64,000 nt of DNA from Rutidosis leptorrhynchoides (GCF_046630445.1 NC_092343.1:137571501-137635500); one strand, 5' to 3'; positions 47,459 through 58,800 are shown, counted from the stretch's first letter. Program-made: numbers and translations. Notes: a model not told the origin generated them from the letters alone.

Positions 47459-48142
47459 ATGGATAGACAACCCAATATTTTAAGAGACCTACCCGGAGAC
47501 ATGATTGATGAAATCTTGTCTAAAGTCGGTCAGAATTCTTCGGCACAACTATTTAAGGCGAGATCAGTTTGTAAGACATTCGAAGAACGTTCCAAGAATG
47601 TCTTGGTTTATAAGAGACTTTCATTTGAAAGATGGGGGATATCACATTGGGAAACCCATAAGTTACGATGTGTTTACTTTGACGCATATATTACGGGGAA
47701 CCCAAATGCTATTTTACGCAACGGGTTAAGAAATTATTTTGACTCAATATATCCGAATATTGGACTTCGTGATTTAGAAAAAGAGGCTAACATGCAACAT
47801 AAAGAAGCATGTTATTCTTACGGATTAGTAATGTTCGCTTCTCACCAAAGTGAGAACAAGAACATCGGGCTACAACTATTAAACAAAACGTTTCCACAAG
47901 TGACGGAGTCGGTAATTGGGGTAAGAAATGAGGTTTTTAGATTGTTACGGGACTGTTGGACATTACGTAACCCTCGTCCCTTTGACGATGTTACAACACG
48001 CTGTCTTATCAACTGCCATAACGGTTATGTTCCACAAGACCAAGGATGGGAAGTAGTCCTAGTAAAACCAGAATGCATGACTTGTTTCTGGACGTATGAA
48101 TTACGTGTATTTATTGCCTTTGCTGAACGACTTGTGTACTAG
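47459..48142 (+). CDS. F-box protein carried by retrotransposon A2
   Basis: Open 227-codon frame between ORF1 and gag, same strand. The N-terminus ILRDLPGDMIDEILSKVGQNSSAQLFKARSVCKTFEE fits the F-box pattern (LPxDMxxEIL, VCKxF), which binds SKP1 in SCF ubiquitin ligases. Residues about 90-145 (LRDLEKEANMQHKEACYSYGLVMFAS, NIGLQLLNK) resemble the SEL1/TPR-like region of At2g35280-type plant F-box proteins. The C-terminus has CMTCFW. It differs from the A3 copy at 11 of 227 residues. TTTTACAG lies about 17 bases upstream of the ATG, a possible 3' splice site. The ubiquitin-ligase role is inferred from the family; expression is unknown. Confidence 0.8.
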   Translation: MDRQPNILRDLPGDMIDEILSKVGQNSSAQLFKARSVCKTFEERSKNVLVYKRLSFERWGISHWETHKLRCVYFDAYITGNPNAILRNGLRNYFDSIYPNIGLRDLEKEANMQHKEACYSYGLVMFASHQSENKNIGLQLLNKTFPQVTESVIGVRNEVFRLLRDCWTLRNPRPFDDVTTRCLINCHNGYVPQDQGWEVVLVKPECMTCFWTYELRVFIAFAERLVY

Positions 48143-48483
48143 CTAGAATTATCTTCACAACTATCTTGTATCAAAGTTATTGTGTGCTATATTTCATGCT
48201 TTATGTAAAATAAGCGGTATTGAAAGTTTGTAAAATATTGTATAAAAGTTTGAACGCGAAATATTATTATAATCAGTTTTTCATATAGAATTGTAGTAGT
48301 TGAATTGTATATTAGCTACTAAGTATGAACTTAACGGGTAGGTACTACCCGAATTTAAACTTATAAAATGCTAATATGAAGAAAAAGCTTTTATAAATGA
48401 GTTCATATTATGCTACGAAATACTATTAACTACTCTTAATATTCTGTATGATTAACTTGTTCCATTTGACTATTTTGAAGGAA
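48143..48483 (+). other. A2 leader between F-box and gag
   Basis: Noncoding. It contains the palindrome CGGGTAGGTACTACCCG at 48335-48351, shared with A3 and, in altered form, with B and F. Confidence 0.8.
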
Positions 48484-50601
48484 ATGGCACCGACTACTCG
48501 ACACACCGTGAATATGAATGAAGAGGAATTCCGTACTTTTCTATCTTCAAACATAGCCGCAGTACAGGCTGCGCTACATACCAACAATAACCTTGGATCT
48601 AGCAGTACAGGAAATCGTGTAGGATGCACCTACAAAGAATTCACTGCCTGCAAACCTTTGGAATTTGATGGAACCGAAGGACCGATCGGGTTGAAACGGT
48701 GGACCGAGAAGGTCGAATCGGTGTTTGCCATAAGTAATTGTACTGAAGAGGATAAAGTGAAGTACGCTACGCATACCTTCACAGGTTCTGCGTTAACATG
48801 GTGGAATACCTATCTAGAGCAAGTGGGACAAGACGATGCGTACGCACTACCGTGGTCAGCATTCAAGCACTTGATGAACGAGAAGTACCGTCCCAGAACC
48901 GAGGTCAATAAGCTCAAGACAGAACTTAGAGGGTTACGAACCCAAGGATTTGATATTACCACGTACGAAAGACGATTCACAGAATTGTGCCTATTGTGTC
49001 CGGGAGCATTCGAAGATGAGGAAGAGAAGATCGACGCGTTTGTGAAAGGATTATCGGAAAGAATCCAAGAAGATATAAGTTCACACGAGCCCGCCTCCAT
49101 ACAACAGGCATGTAGAATGGCTCACAAACTAGTGAACCAGATTGAAGAAAGAATTAAAGAACAGACTGCTGAAGAGGCCAATGTGAAGCAAGTCAAAAGA
49201 AAGTGGGAGGAAAACGGTGATAAGAATCACCAATACAACAACAACAGTAATTACAACAATAATCGCAACAATTATCCCAACCATCGCAACATCAATCGCA
49301 ACTACAACAAACGGCCCAACAACAACAACAACAACAACAACAGCAGCTACAACAATCATCCCAACAACAATAATAACCGCAACAACAACAACAATCAGAA
49401 GCAGCTATGCCAAAGGTGTGAAAAGTATCACTCGGGGTTCTGCACCAAATTTTGCAACAAGTGTAAAAGAAATGGTCATAGCGCGGCGAAGTGTGAGGTC
49501 TACGGACCAGGGGTTAATAGAACGAAAGGAACAAATGGTGTCGGAACGAGTAATGGCGGAGCAAGTAGTGTCGGAGCAAGTTATGCCAATGTAGTTTGTT
49601 ATAAATGTGGAAAACCAGGCCACATTATTAGAAATTGCCCGAACCAGGAGAAAACGAATGGACAAGGCCGCGGAAGAGTTTTCAATATTAATGCGGCAGA
49701 GGCACATGAAGACCCGAAGCTTATTACGGGTACGTTTTTTATTGACAATAAATCTGCTTACGTTTTATTTGATTCGGGTGCGGATAGAAGCTATATGAGT
49801 AGAGATTTTTGTACTAAATTAAGGTGTCCATTGACGCCTTTGGATAGTAAATTTTTACTCGAATTAGCAAATGGTAAATTAATTTCAGCAGATAATATAT
49901 GTCGGAATCGAGAAATTAAACTGGTTAGCGAAACATTTAAGATTGATTTGATACCAGTAGAGTTAGGGAGTTTTGATGTGATAATCGGTATGGACTGGTT
50001 AAAAGAAGTGAAAGCAGAGATCGTCTGTTACAAAAATGCAATTCGCATTATACGAGAAAAAGGAAAACCCTTAATGGTGTACGGAGAAAAGGGCAACACG
50101 AAGCTACATCTTATTAGTAATTTGAAGGCACAAAAACTAATAAGAAAAGGTTGCTATGCTGTTCTAGCACACGTCGAGGAAGTACAAACTGAAGAAAAGA
50201 GCATCAATGATGTTCCCATTGCAAAAGAATTTCCCGATGTATTTCCGAAAGAATTACCGGGATTACCCCCACATCGATCCGTTGAATTTCAAATAGATCT
50301 TGTACCAGGAGCTGCACCAATAGCTCGTGCTCCTTACAGACTCGCACCCAGTGAGATGAAAGAACTGCAAAGCCAATTACAAGAACTTTTAGAGCGTGGT
50401 TTCATTCGACCAAGCACATCATTGTGGGGAGCTCCTGTTTTGTTTGTCAAGAAGAAAGATGGTACATTCAGGTTGTGTATCGACTACCGAGAGTTGAACA
50501 AACTTACCATCGAGAACCGCTACCCACTACCGAGAATCGACGACTTATTTGATCAACTACAAGGCTCGTCTGTTTATTCAAAGATTGACTTACGTTCCGG
50601 G
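48484..50601 (+). pseudogene. A2 gag-protease-RT, split by A3
   Basis: I prefer the start at [11 protein letters not shown] (48484), the start conserved with B, over the upstream in-frame ATG at 48448. Gag core ([51 protein letters not shown]), Asn-rich linker, two CCHC knuckles ([28 protein letters not shown]), protease [13 protein letters not shown], then RT ([45 protein letters not shown]). The frame is open to KIDLRSG, where the A3 LTR starts. In the RT start A2 has STSLWGAP where A3 has [10 protein letters not shown] resumes at 63702. Confidence 0.92.
50597..50601. repeat. Target-site duplication of A3, left copy
   Basis: CCGGG in the A2 RT gene, repeated at 63702-63706. Uninterrupted A3 has a single CCGGG at this site (57955-57959). 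Confidence 0.93.
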
Positions 50602-53600
50602 TGTAGTGACCCGAACTTTTCCATGTATATATATATTAATTGAGATTGATATTTACATGATTAAATGTTTCCAACATGTTAAGCAATCAAACTTGTTAAG
50701 ACCTGATTAATTGAAATAGGTTTCATATAGACAATTGACCACCCAAGTTGACCGGTGATTCACGAACGTTAAAACTTGTAAAAACTATATGATGACATAT
50801 ATATGGTTATATATATAGTTAACATGATATTATGATAAGTAAACATATCATTAAGTATATTAACAATGAACTACATATGTAAAAACAAGACTACTAACTT
50901 AATGATTTTGAAACGAGACATATATGTAACGATTATCGTTGTAACGACATTTAATGTATATATATCATATTAAGAGATATTCGTACATCATAATATCATG
51001 ATAATATAATAATTTAAAATCTCTTTTGATATTATAAACATTGGGTTAACAACATTTAACAAGATCGTTAACCTAAAGGTTTCAAAACAACATTTACATG
51101 TAACGACTAACGATGACTTAACGACTCAGTTAAAATGTATATACATGTAGTGTTTTAATATGTATTCATACACTTTTGAAAGACTTCAAGACACTTATCA
51201 AAATACTTCTACTTAACAAAAATGCTTACAATTACATCCTCGTTCAGTTTCATCAACAATTCTACTCGTATGCACCCGTATTCGTACTCGTACAATACAC
51301 AGCTTTTAGATGTATGTACTATTGGTATATACACTCCAATGATCAGCTCTTAGCAGCCCATGTGAGTCACCTAACACATGTGGGAACCATCATTTGGCAA
51401 CTAGCATGAAATATCTCATAAAATTACAAAAATATGAGTAATCATTCATGACTTATTTACATGAAAACAAAATTACATATCCTTTATATCTAATCCATAC
51501 ACCAACGACCAAAAACACCTACAAACACTTTCATTCTTCAATTTTCTTCATCTAATTGATCTCTCTCAAGTTCTATCTTCAAGTTCTAAGTGTTCTTCAT
51601 AAATTCCAAAAGTTCTAGTTTCATAAAATCAAGAATACTTTCAAGTTTGCTAGCTCACTTCCAATCTTGTAAGGTGATCATCCAACCTCAAGAAATCTTT
51701 GTTTCTTACAGTAGGTTATCATTCTAATACAAGGTAATAATCATATTCAAACTTTGGTTCAATTTCTATAACTATAACAATCTTATTTCAAGTGATGATC
51801 TTACTTGAACTTGTTTTCGTGTCATGATTCTGCTTCAAGAACTTCCAGCCATCCAAGGATCCATTGAAGCTAGATCCATTTTTCTCTTTTCCAGTAGGTT
51901 TATCAAAGGAACTTAAGGTAGTAATGATGTTCATAACATCATTCGATTCATACATATAAAGCTATCTTATTCGAAGGTTTAAACTTGTAATCACTAGAAC
52001 ATAGTTTAGTTAATTCTAAACTTGTTCGCAAACAAAAGTTAATCCTTCTAACTTGACTTTTAAAATCAACTAAACACATGTTCTATATCTATATGATATG
52101 CTAACTTAATGATTTAAAACCTGGAAACACGAAAAACACCGTAAAACCGGATTTACGCCGTCGTAGTAACACCGCGGGCTGTTTTGGGTTAGTTAATTAA
52201 AAACTATGATAAACTTTGATTTAAAAGTTGTTATTCTGAGAAAATGATTTTTATTATGAACATGAAACTATATCCAAAAATTATGGTTAAACTCAAAGTG
52301 GAAGTATGTTTTCTAAAATGGTCATCTAGACGTCGTTCTTTCGACTGAAATGACTACCTTTACAAAATGACTTGTAACTTATTTTTCCGACTATAAACCT
52401 ATACTTTTTCTGTTTAGATTCATAAAATAGAGTTCAATATGAAACCATAGCAATTTGATTCACTCAAAACGGATTTAAAATGAAGAAGTTATGGGTAAAA
52501 CAAGATTGGATAATTTTTCTCATTTTAGCTACGTGAAAATTGGTAACAAATCTATTCCAACCATAACTTAATCAACTTGTATTGTATATTATGTAATCTT
52601 GAGATACCATAGACACGTATACAATGTTTCGACCTATCATGTCGACACATCTATATATATTTCGGAACAACCATAGACACTCTATATGTGAATGTTGGAG
52701 TTAGCTATACAGGGTTGAGGTTGATTCCAAAATATATATAGTTTGAGTTGTGATCAATACTGAGATACGTATACACTGGGTCGTGGATTGATTCAAGATA
52801 ATATTTATCGATTTATTTCTGTACATCTAACTGTGGACAACTAGTTGTAGGTTACTAACGAGGACAGCTGACTTAATAAACTTAAAACATCAAAATATAT
52901 TAAAAGTGTTGTAAATATATTTTGAACATACTTTGATATATATGTATATATTGTTATAGGTTCGTGAATCAACCAGTGGCCAAGTCTTACTTCCCGACGA
53001 AGTAAAAATCTGTGAAAGTGAGTTATAGTCCCACTTTTAAAATCTAATATTTTTGGGATGAGAATACATGCAGGTTTTATAAATGATTTACAAAATAGAC
53101 ACAAGTACGTGAAACTACATTCTATGGTTGAATTATCGAAATCGAATATGCCCCTTTTTATTAAGTCTGGTAATCTAAGAATTAGGGAACAGACACCCTA
53201 ATTGACGCGAATCCTAAAGATAGATCTATCGGGCCCAACAAGCCCCATCCAAAGTACCGGATGCTTTAGTACTTCGAAATTTATATCATATCCGAAGGGT
53301 ATCCCGGAATGATGGGGATATTCTTATATATGCATCTTGTTAATGTCGGTTACCAGGTGTTCACCATATGAATGATTTTTATCTCTATGTATGGGATGTG
53401 TATTAAAATATGAAATCTTGTGGTCTATTGTTACGATTTGATATATATAGGTTAAACCTATAACTCACCAACATTTTTGTTGATGTTTAAAGCATGTTTA
53501 TTCTCAGGTGAATATTAAGAGCTTCCGCTGTTGCATACTAAAATAAGGACAAGATTTGGAGTCCATGTTTGTATGATATTGTGTAAAAACTGCATTCAAG

Positions 53601-53851
53601 AAACTGATTTCGATGTAACATATTTGTATTGTAAACCATTATGTAATGGTCTTGTGTAAACAGGATATTTTAGATTATCATTATTTGATAATCTACGTAA
53701 AGCTTTTTAAACCTTTATTTATGAAATAAAGGTTATGGTTTGTTTTAAAAATGAATGCAGTCTTTGAAAAACGTCTCATATAGAGGTCAAAACCTCGCAA
53801 CGAAATCAATTAATATGGAACGTTTTTAATCAATAAGAACGGGACATTTCA
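50602..53851 (+). repeat. LTR-A, 5' LTR of A3, 3250 bp
   Basis: TGTAGTGACCCG...GGGACATTTCA. Hairpins at 53672-53694 and 53710-53734 (poly(A)-signal stem), GATAGATCTATC at 53219-53230. Same length as the 3' copy at an offset of 9850. Confidence 0.95.
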
Positions 53852-53853
53852 GT

Positions 53854-53950
53854 TGGTATCCGAGCGTTGGTCTTAGAGAACCAGAATTTTGCGTTAGTGT
53901 GTCTTATCGAGTTTGTTAGGATGCATTAGTGAGTCTGGACTTCGACCGTG
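53854..53950 (+). promoter_or_regulatory. A3 PBS and conserved post-PBS block
   Basis: TGGTATCCGAGCGTTGG at 53854-53870, one base different (A to C) from the A2 PBS. The conserved TTAGGATGCATTAGTGAGTC and TGGACTTCGACCGTG block runs to about 53950. Confidence 0.88.
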
Positions 53951-54060
53951 TTTACTTGAAAAATGATTGCTTAACAAATTTTGTTGGAAACTATATATTT
54001 TTAACATGTGAATATTATGTGATATATTAATCTCTTAACACGTTTGATATTATGTGATAG

Positions 54061-54675
54061 ATGTCTACCTCTAGAACAAGTCCCATTGACTCACCTAATA
54101 ATAATGAAGAGTCAAATGTAAATTGGAATGATTTGTGGACTGATTCACAAGTTCCCGAAGAGGAACCGGAAGAAGAGTCGGAACCGGAAGAAGAATCGGA
54201 ACCGGAAGAAGAATCGGAACCGGAAGAAGAAATAGAACCGGTGGGGGAAATAATAAAACGGTTAAGTAAAAGAGAATCCTCAACCAACCGACCAAGGTTA
54301 ATTATGGTCAATGGTGTTTCCACCAAGGAAGCAAAATATTGGGAGGATTACCAATTCTCCGATGAATCGGATTCCGACGAGAATTCTGATGATGTTATAG
54401 AAATTACCCCAACTGAATTTAAAAAGGCAAAAGAAAATAATAAGGGAAAGGGCATAAAAATAGAGAAATCTAATTCCAACCCCAATGAACTTTATATGTA
54501 TCGTCAACCCCCGAAGTCCTTAAGTTGTAACAATGACCCGGGAACCTCTAAACCACCAGGTTTTTCTAAACCAATGTGGACAACGACGGCTCGTATTAGG
54601 GGAACATCATATATCCCTAGAAACTTGGCAAAACGAACCAAAACCGAACAAGAAGAAACGAGCGAGTCGGAATAA
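54061..54675 (+). CDS. A3 ORF1, acidic protein of unknown function
   Basis: Open 204-codon frame after the PBS leader. Residues about 35-62 are tandem EPEEES units encoded by an 18-bp repeat. Next come a basic patch (EIIKRLSKRESSTNRPR), LIMVNGVSTKEAKYWEDYQF, a second acidic run (SDESDSDENSDD), VIEITPTEFKKAKENNKGKG, and a Pro-rich then basic C-terminus (RIRGTSYIPRNLAKRTK) ending in acidic residues. No known fold is recognised. A homologue in element B shows it predates the split of these families. The charge pattern would suit a protein that binds histones or basic proteins, but that is speculation. Confidence 0.72.
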   Translation: MSTSRTSPIDSPNNNEESNVNWNDLWTDSQVPEEEPEEESEPEEESEPEEESEPEEEIEPVGEIIKRLSKRESSTNRPRLIMVNGVSTKEAKYWEDYQFSDESDSDENSDDVIEITPTEFKKAKENNKGKGIKIEKSNSNPNELYMYRQPPKSLSCNNDPGTSKPPGFSKPMWTTTARIRGTSYIPRNLAKRTKTEQEETSESE

Positions 54676-54813
54676 GATAGTTATATTCGTGTGGTGTAAT
54701 ATATGTAATATAGTGTGCTTATGCTTTATGATATATGTAAAAATTGCTTGTATTAATAAGTATTTTTTTTTAAGAATCTAACTCTTGTCTAGCTTACAGT
54801 ATAAAAACACAAA

Positions 54814-55497
54814 ATGGATAGACAACCCAATATTTTAAGAGGCCTACCCGGAGACATGATTGATGAAATCTTGTCTAGAGTCGGTCAGAATTCCTCGGCA
54901 CAACTATTTAAGGCGAGATCAGTTTGTAAGACATTCGAAGAACGTTCCAAGAATGCCTTGGTTTATAAAAGGCTTTTGTTCGAAAGATGGGGGATATCAC
55001 ATTGGGAAATCCATAAGTTACGATGTGTTTACTTTGACGCATATATTGCGGGGAACCCAAATGTTATTTTACGCAATGGGTTAAGAAATTATTTTGACTC
55101 AATATATCCGAATATTGGACTTCGTGATTTAGAAAAAGCGGCTAACATGCAACATAAAGAAGCATGTTATGCTTACGGATTAGTAATGTTCGCTTCTCAC
55201 CAAAGTGAGAACAAGAACATCGGGCTACAACTATTAAACAAAACGTTCCCACAAGTGACGGAGTCGGTAATTGGGGTAAGAAATGAGGTTTTTAGATTGT
55301 TACGGGACTGTTGGACATTACGTAACCCTCGTCCCTTTGACGACGTTACAACACGCTGTCTTATCAACGGCCATAACGGTTATGTTCCACAAGACCAAGG
55401 ATGGGAAGTAATCCTAGTAAAACCAGAATGCATGACTTGTTTCTGGACGTATGAATTACGTGTCTTTATTGCCTTTGCTGAACGACTTGTGTACTAG
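54814..55497 (+). CDS. F-box protein carried by retrotransposon A3
   Basis: Open 227-codon frame. F-box at residues about 8-50 (ILRGLPGDMIDEILSRVG, ARSVCKTFEE), followed by a region like At2g35280-type F-box proteins: LRDLEKAANMQHKEACYAYG, NIGLQLLNKTFPQVTE, EVFRLLRDCWTLRNPRPFDD, CMTCFWTYELRVF. Versus A2 I count 11 replacements and about 8-9 silent changes, a rough dN/dS near 0.4. This hints at constraint before or during spread. CTTACAG lies about 17 bases upstream of the ATG. If made, the protein could recruit SCF ubiquitin ligase to a target, perhaps a silencing or defence factor. That target is conjecture. Confidence 0.82.
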   Translation: MDRQPNILRGLPGDMIDEILSRVGQNSSAQLFKARSVCKTFEERSKNALVYKRLLFERWGISHWEIHKLRCVYFDAYIAGNPNVILRNGLRNYFDSIYPNIGLRDLEKAANMQHKEACYAYGLVMFASHQSENKNIGLQLLNKTFPQVTESVIGVRNEVFRLLRDCWTLRNPRPFDDVTTRCLINGHNGYVPQDQGWEVILVKPECMTCFWTYELRVFIAFAERLVY

Positions 55498-55838
55498 CTA
55501 GAATTATCTTCACAACCATCTTGTATCAAATTTATTGTGTGCTATATTTCATGCTATATGTAAAATAAGCGGTATTGTAAGTTTGTAAAATATTGTGTAA
55601 AAGTTTGAACGCGAAATATTATTATAATCAGTTTTTCATATAGAATTGTAGTAGTTGAATTGTATATTAGCTACTAAGTATGAACTTAACGGGTAGGTAC
55701 TACCCGAATTTAAACTTATAAAACGCTAATATGAAGAAAAAGCTTTTATAAATGAGTTCATATTATGCTACGAAATACTATTAACTACTCTTAATATTCT
55801 GCATGATTAACTTGTTCCATTTGACTATTTTGAAGGAA
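55498..55838 (+). other. A3 leader between F-box and gag
   Basis: Noncoding. Palindrome CGGGTAGGTACTACCCG at 55690-55706. An in-frame upstream ATG at 55803 would add 12 residues to Gag. Confidence 0.8.
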
Positions 55839-58800
55839 ATGGCACCGACTACTCGACACACCGTAAATATGAATGAAGAGGAATTCCGTACTTTTCTAGC
55901 TTCAAACATAGCCGCAGTACAGGCTGCGCTACATACCAATAATAACCTTGGATCTAGCAGTACAGGAAATCGTGTAGGATGCACCTACAAAGAATTCACT
56001 GCCTGCAAACCTTTGGAATTTGATGGAACCGAAGGACCGATCGGATTGAAACGGTGGACCGAGAAGGTCGAATCGGTGTTTGCCATAAGTAAGTGTACTG
56101 AAGAGGACAAAGTGAAGTACGCTACGCATACCTTCACAGGTTCTGCGTTAACATGGTGGAATACCTATCTAGAGCAAGTGGGACAAGACGATGCGTACGC
56201 ACTACCGTGGTCAGCATTCAAGCACTTGATGAACGAGAAGTACCGTCCCAGAACCGAGGTCAATAAGCTCAAGACAGAACTTAGAGGGTTACGAACCCAA
56301 GGATTTGATATTACCACGTACGAAAGACGATTCACAGAATTGTGCCTATTGTGTCCGGGAGCATTCGAAGATGAGGAAGAGAAGATCGACGCGTTTGTGA
56401 AAGGATTACCGGAAAGAATCCAAGAAGATATAAGTTCACACGAGCCCGCCTCCATACAACAGGCATGTAGAATGGCTCACAAACTAGTGAACCAGATTGA
56501 AGAAAGAATTAAAGAACAGACTGCTGAAGAGGCCAATGTGAAGCAAGTCAAAAGAAAGTGGGAGGAAAACGGTGATAAGAATCACCAATACAACAACAAC
56601 AGCAATTACAACAATAATCGCAACAATTATCCCAACAATCGCAACATCAATCGCAACTACAACAAACGGCCCAACAACAACAACAACAACAACAACAACA
56701 GCAACTACAACAATCATCCCAACAACAATAATAACCGCAACAACAACAACAATCAGAAGCAGCAATGCCAAAGGTGTGAAAAGTATCACTCGGGGTTCTG
56801 CACCAAATTTTGCAACAAGTGTAAAAGAAATGGTCATAGCGCGGCGAAGTGTGAGGTCTACGGACCAGGGGTTAATAGAACGAAAGGAACAAATGGTGTC
56901 GGAATGAGTAATGGTGGAGCAAGTAGTGTCGGAGCAAGTTATGCCAATGTAGTTTGTTATAAATGTGGAAAACCGGGCCACATTATTAGAAATTGCCCGA
57001 ACCAGGAGAACACGAATGGACAAGGCCGCGGAAGAGTTTTCAATATTAATGCGGTAGAGGCACAGGAAGACCCGGAGCTTGTTACGGGTACGTTTCTTAT
57101 TGACAATAAATCTGCTTACGTTTTATTTGATTCGGGTGCTGATAGAAGCTATATGAGTAGAGATTTTTGTGCTAAATTAAGTTGTCCATTGACGCCTTTG
57201 GATAGTAAATTTTTACTCGAATTAGCAAATGGTAAATTAATTTCAGCAGATAATATATGTCGGAATCGAGAAATTAAACTGGTTAGCGAAACATTTAAGA
57301 TTGATTTGATACCAGTAGAGTTAGGGAGTTTTGATGTGATAATCGGGATGGACTGGTTGAAAGAAGTGAAAGCAGAGACCGTTTGTTACAAAAATGCAAT
57401 TCGCATTATACGAGAAAAAGGAAAACCCTTAATGGTGTACGGAGAAAAGGGCAACACGAAGCTACATCTTATTAGTAATTTGAAGGCACAAAAACTAATA
57501 AGAAAAGGTTGCTATGCTGTTCTAGCACACGTCGAGAAAGTACAAACTGAAGAAAAGAGCATCAATGATGTTCCCGTCGCAAAAGAATTTCCCGATGTAT
57601 TTCCGAAAGAATTACCGGGATTACCCCCACATCGATCCGTTGAATTTCAAATAGATCTTGTACCAGGAGCTGCACCAATAGCTCGTGCTCCTTACAGACT
57701 CGCACCCAGCGAGATGAAAGAACTGCAAAGCCAATTACAAGAACTTTTAGAGCGTGGTTTCATTCGACCAAGCACATCACCGTGGGGAGCTCCTGTTTTG
57801 TTTGTCAAGAAGAAAGATGGTACATTCAGGTTGTGTATCGACTACCGAGAGTTGAACAAACTTACCATCAAGAACCGCTACCCACTACCGAGAATCGACG
57901 ACTTATTTGATCAACTACAAGGCTCGTCTGTTTATTCAAAGATTGACTTACGTTCCGGGTATCATCAAATGCGGGTGAAAGAAGATGATATTCCAAAGAC
58001 TGCTTTCAGAACACGTTACGGTCATTACGAGTTTATGGTCATGCCGTTTGGTTTAACTAATGCACCAGCTGTGTTCATGGACCTTATGAACCGAGTGTGT
58101 GGACCATACCTTGACAAGTTTGTCATTGTCTTCATTGATGACATACTTATTTACTCAAAGAATGACCAAGAACACGGTGAACATTTGAGAAAGGTGTTAG
58201 AAGTATTGAGGAAGGAAGAATTGTACGCTAAGTTTTCAAAGTGTGCATTTTGGTTGGAAGAAGTTCAATTCCTCGGTCACATAGTGAACAAAGAAGGTAT
58301 TAAGGTGGATCCGGCAAAGATAGAAACTGTTGAAAAGTGGGAAACCCCGAAAGCTCCGAAACACATACGCCAGTTTTTAGGACTAGCTGGGTACTACAGA
58401 AGGTTCATCCAAGACTTTTCCAGAATAGCAAAACCCTTGACTGCATTAACGCATAAAGGGAAGAAATTTGAATGGAATGATGAACAAGAGAAAGCGTTTC
58501 AGTTATTGAAGAAAAAGCTAACTACGGCACCTATATTGTCATTGCCTGAAGGGAATGATGATTTTGTGATTTATTGTGACGCATCAAAGCAAGGTCTCGG
58601 TTGTGTATTAATGCAACGAACGAAGGTGATTGCTTATGCGTCTAGACAATTGAAGATTCACGAACAAAATTATACGACGCATGATTTGGAATTAGGCGCG
58701 GTTGTTTTTGCATTAAAGACTTGGAGGCACTACTTATATGGGGTCAAAAGTATTATATATACCGACCACAAAAGTCTTCAACACATATTTAATCAGAAAC

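Larger units (their letters stand above)
43268..50601 (+). mobile_element. Element A2: Tekay-like chromovirus, 5' part
   Basis: Plus-strand element: 5' LTR, PBS, ORF1, F-box ORF, then gag to RT. At 50601 it is split by A3 and resumes at 63702 after the CCGGG duplication, running off the window. It inserted into H at 43268. The coding state is mixed. ORF1 has three stops and RT has a 9-bp deletion near the active site, but the F-box frame and the gag-to-RT frame up to the insertion are open. Confidence 0.92.

Noticed and set aside
51176..51409. 77-aa ORF present in each LTR-A copy (8774-9049, 51176-51409, 61026-61259)
   Set aside because: Recurrence is explained by LTR copies of one family. 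The composition is unlike a protein, and A2 does not keep the frame open over the same span.
52841..53104. 87-aa minus-strand ORF in LTR-A copies (10493-10735, 45507-45770, 62691-62954)
   Set aside because: Antisense frame in LTR sequence, identical because the LTRs are nearly identical. No motif.
54027..54326. Ser-Gly-Asp repeat protein on the minus strand
   Set aside because: Antisense of the EPEEES repeat in ORF1.
56484..57023. 179-aa minus-strand ORF rich in Val/Ile opposite gag
   Set aside because: Antisense of the CAACAA-rich Asn linker and zinc knuckles; a shadow of gag.
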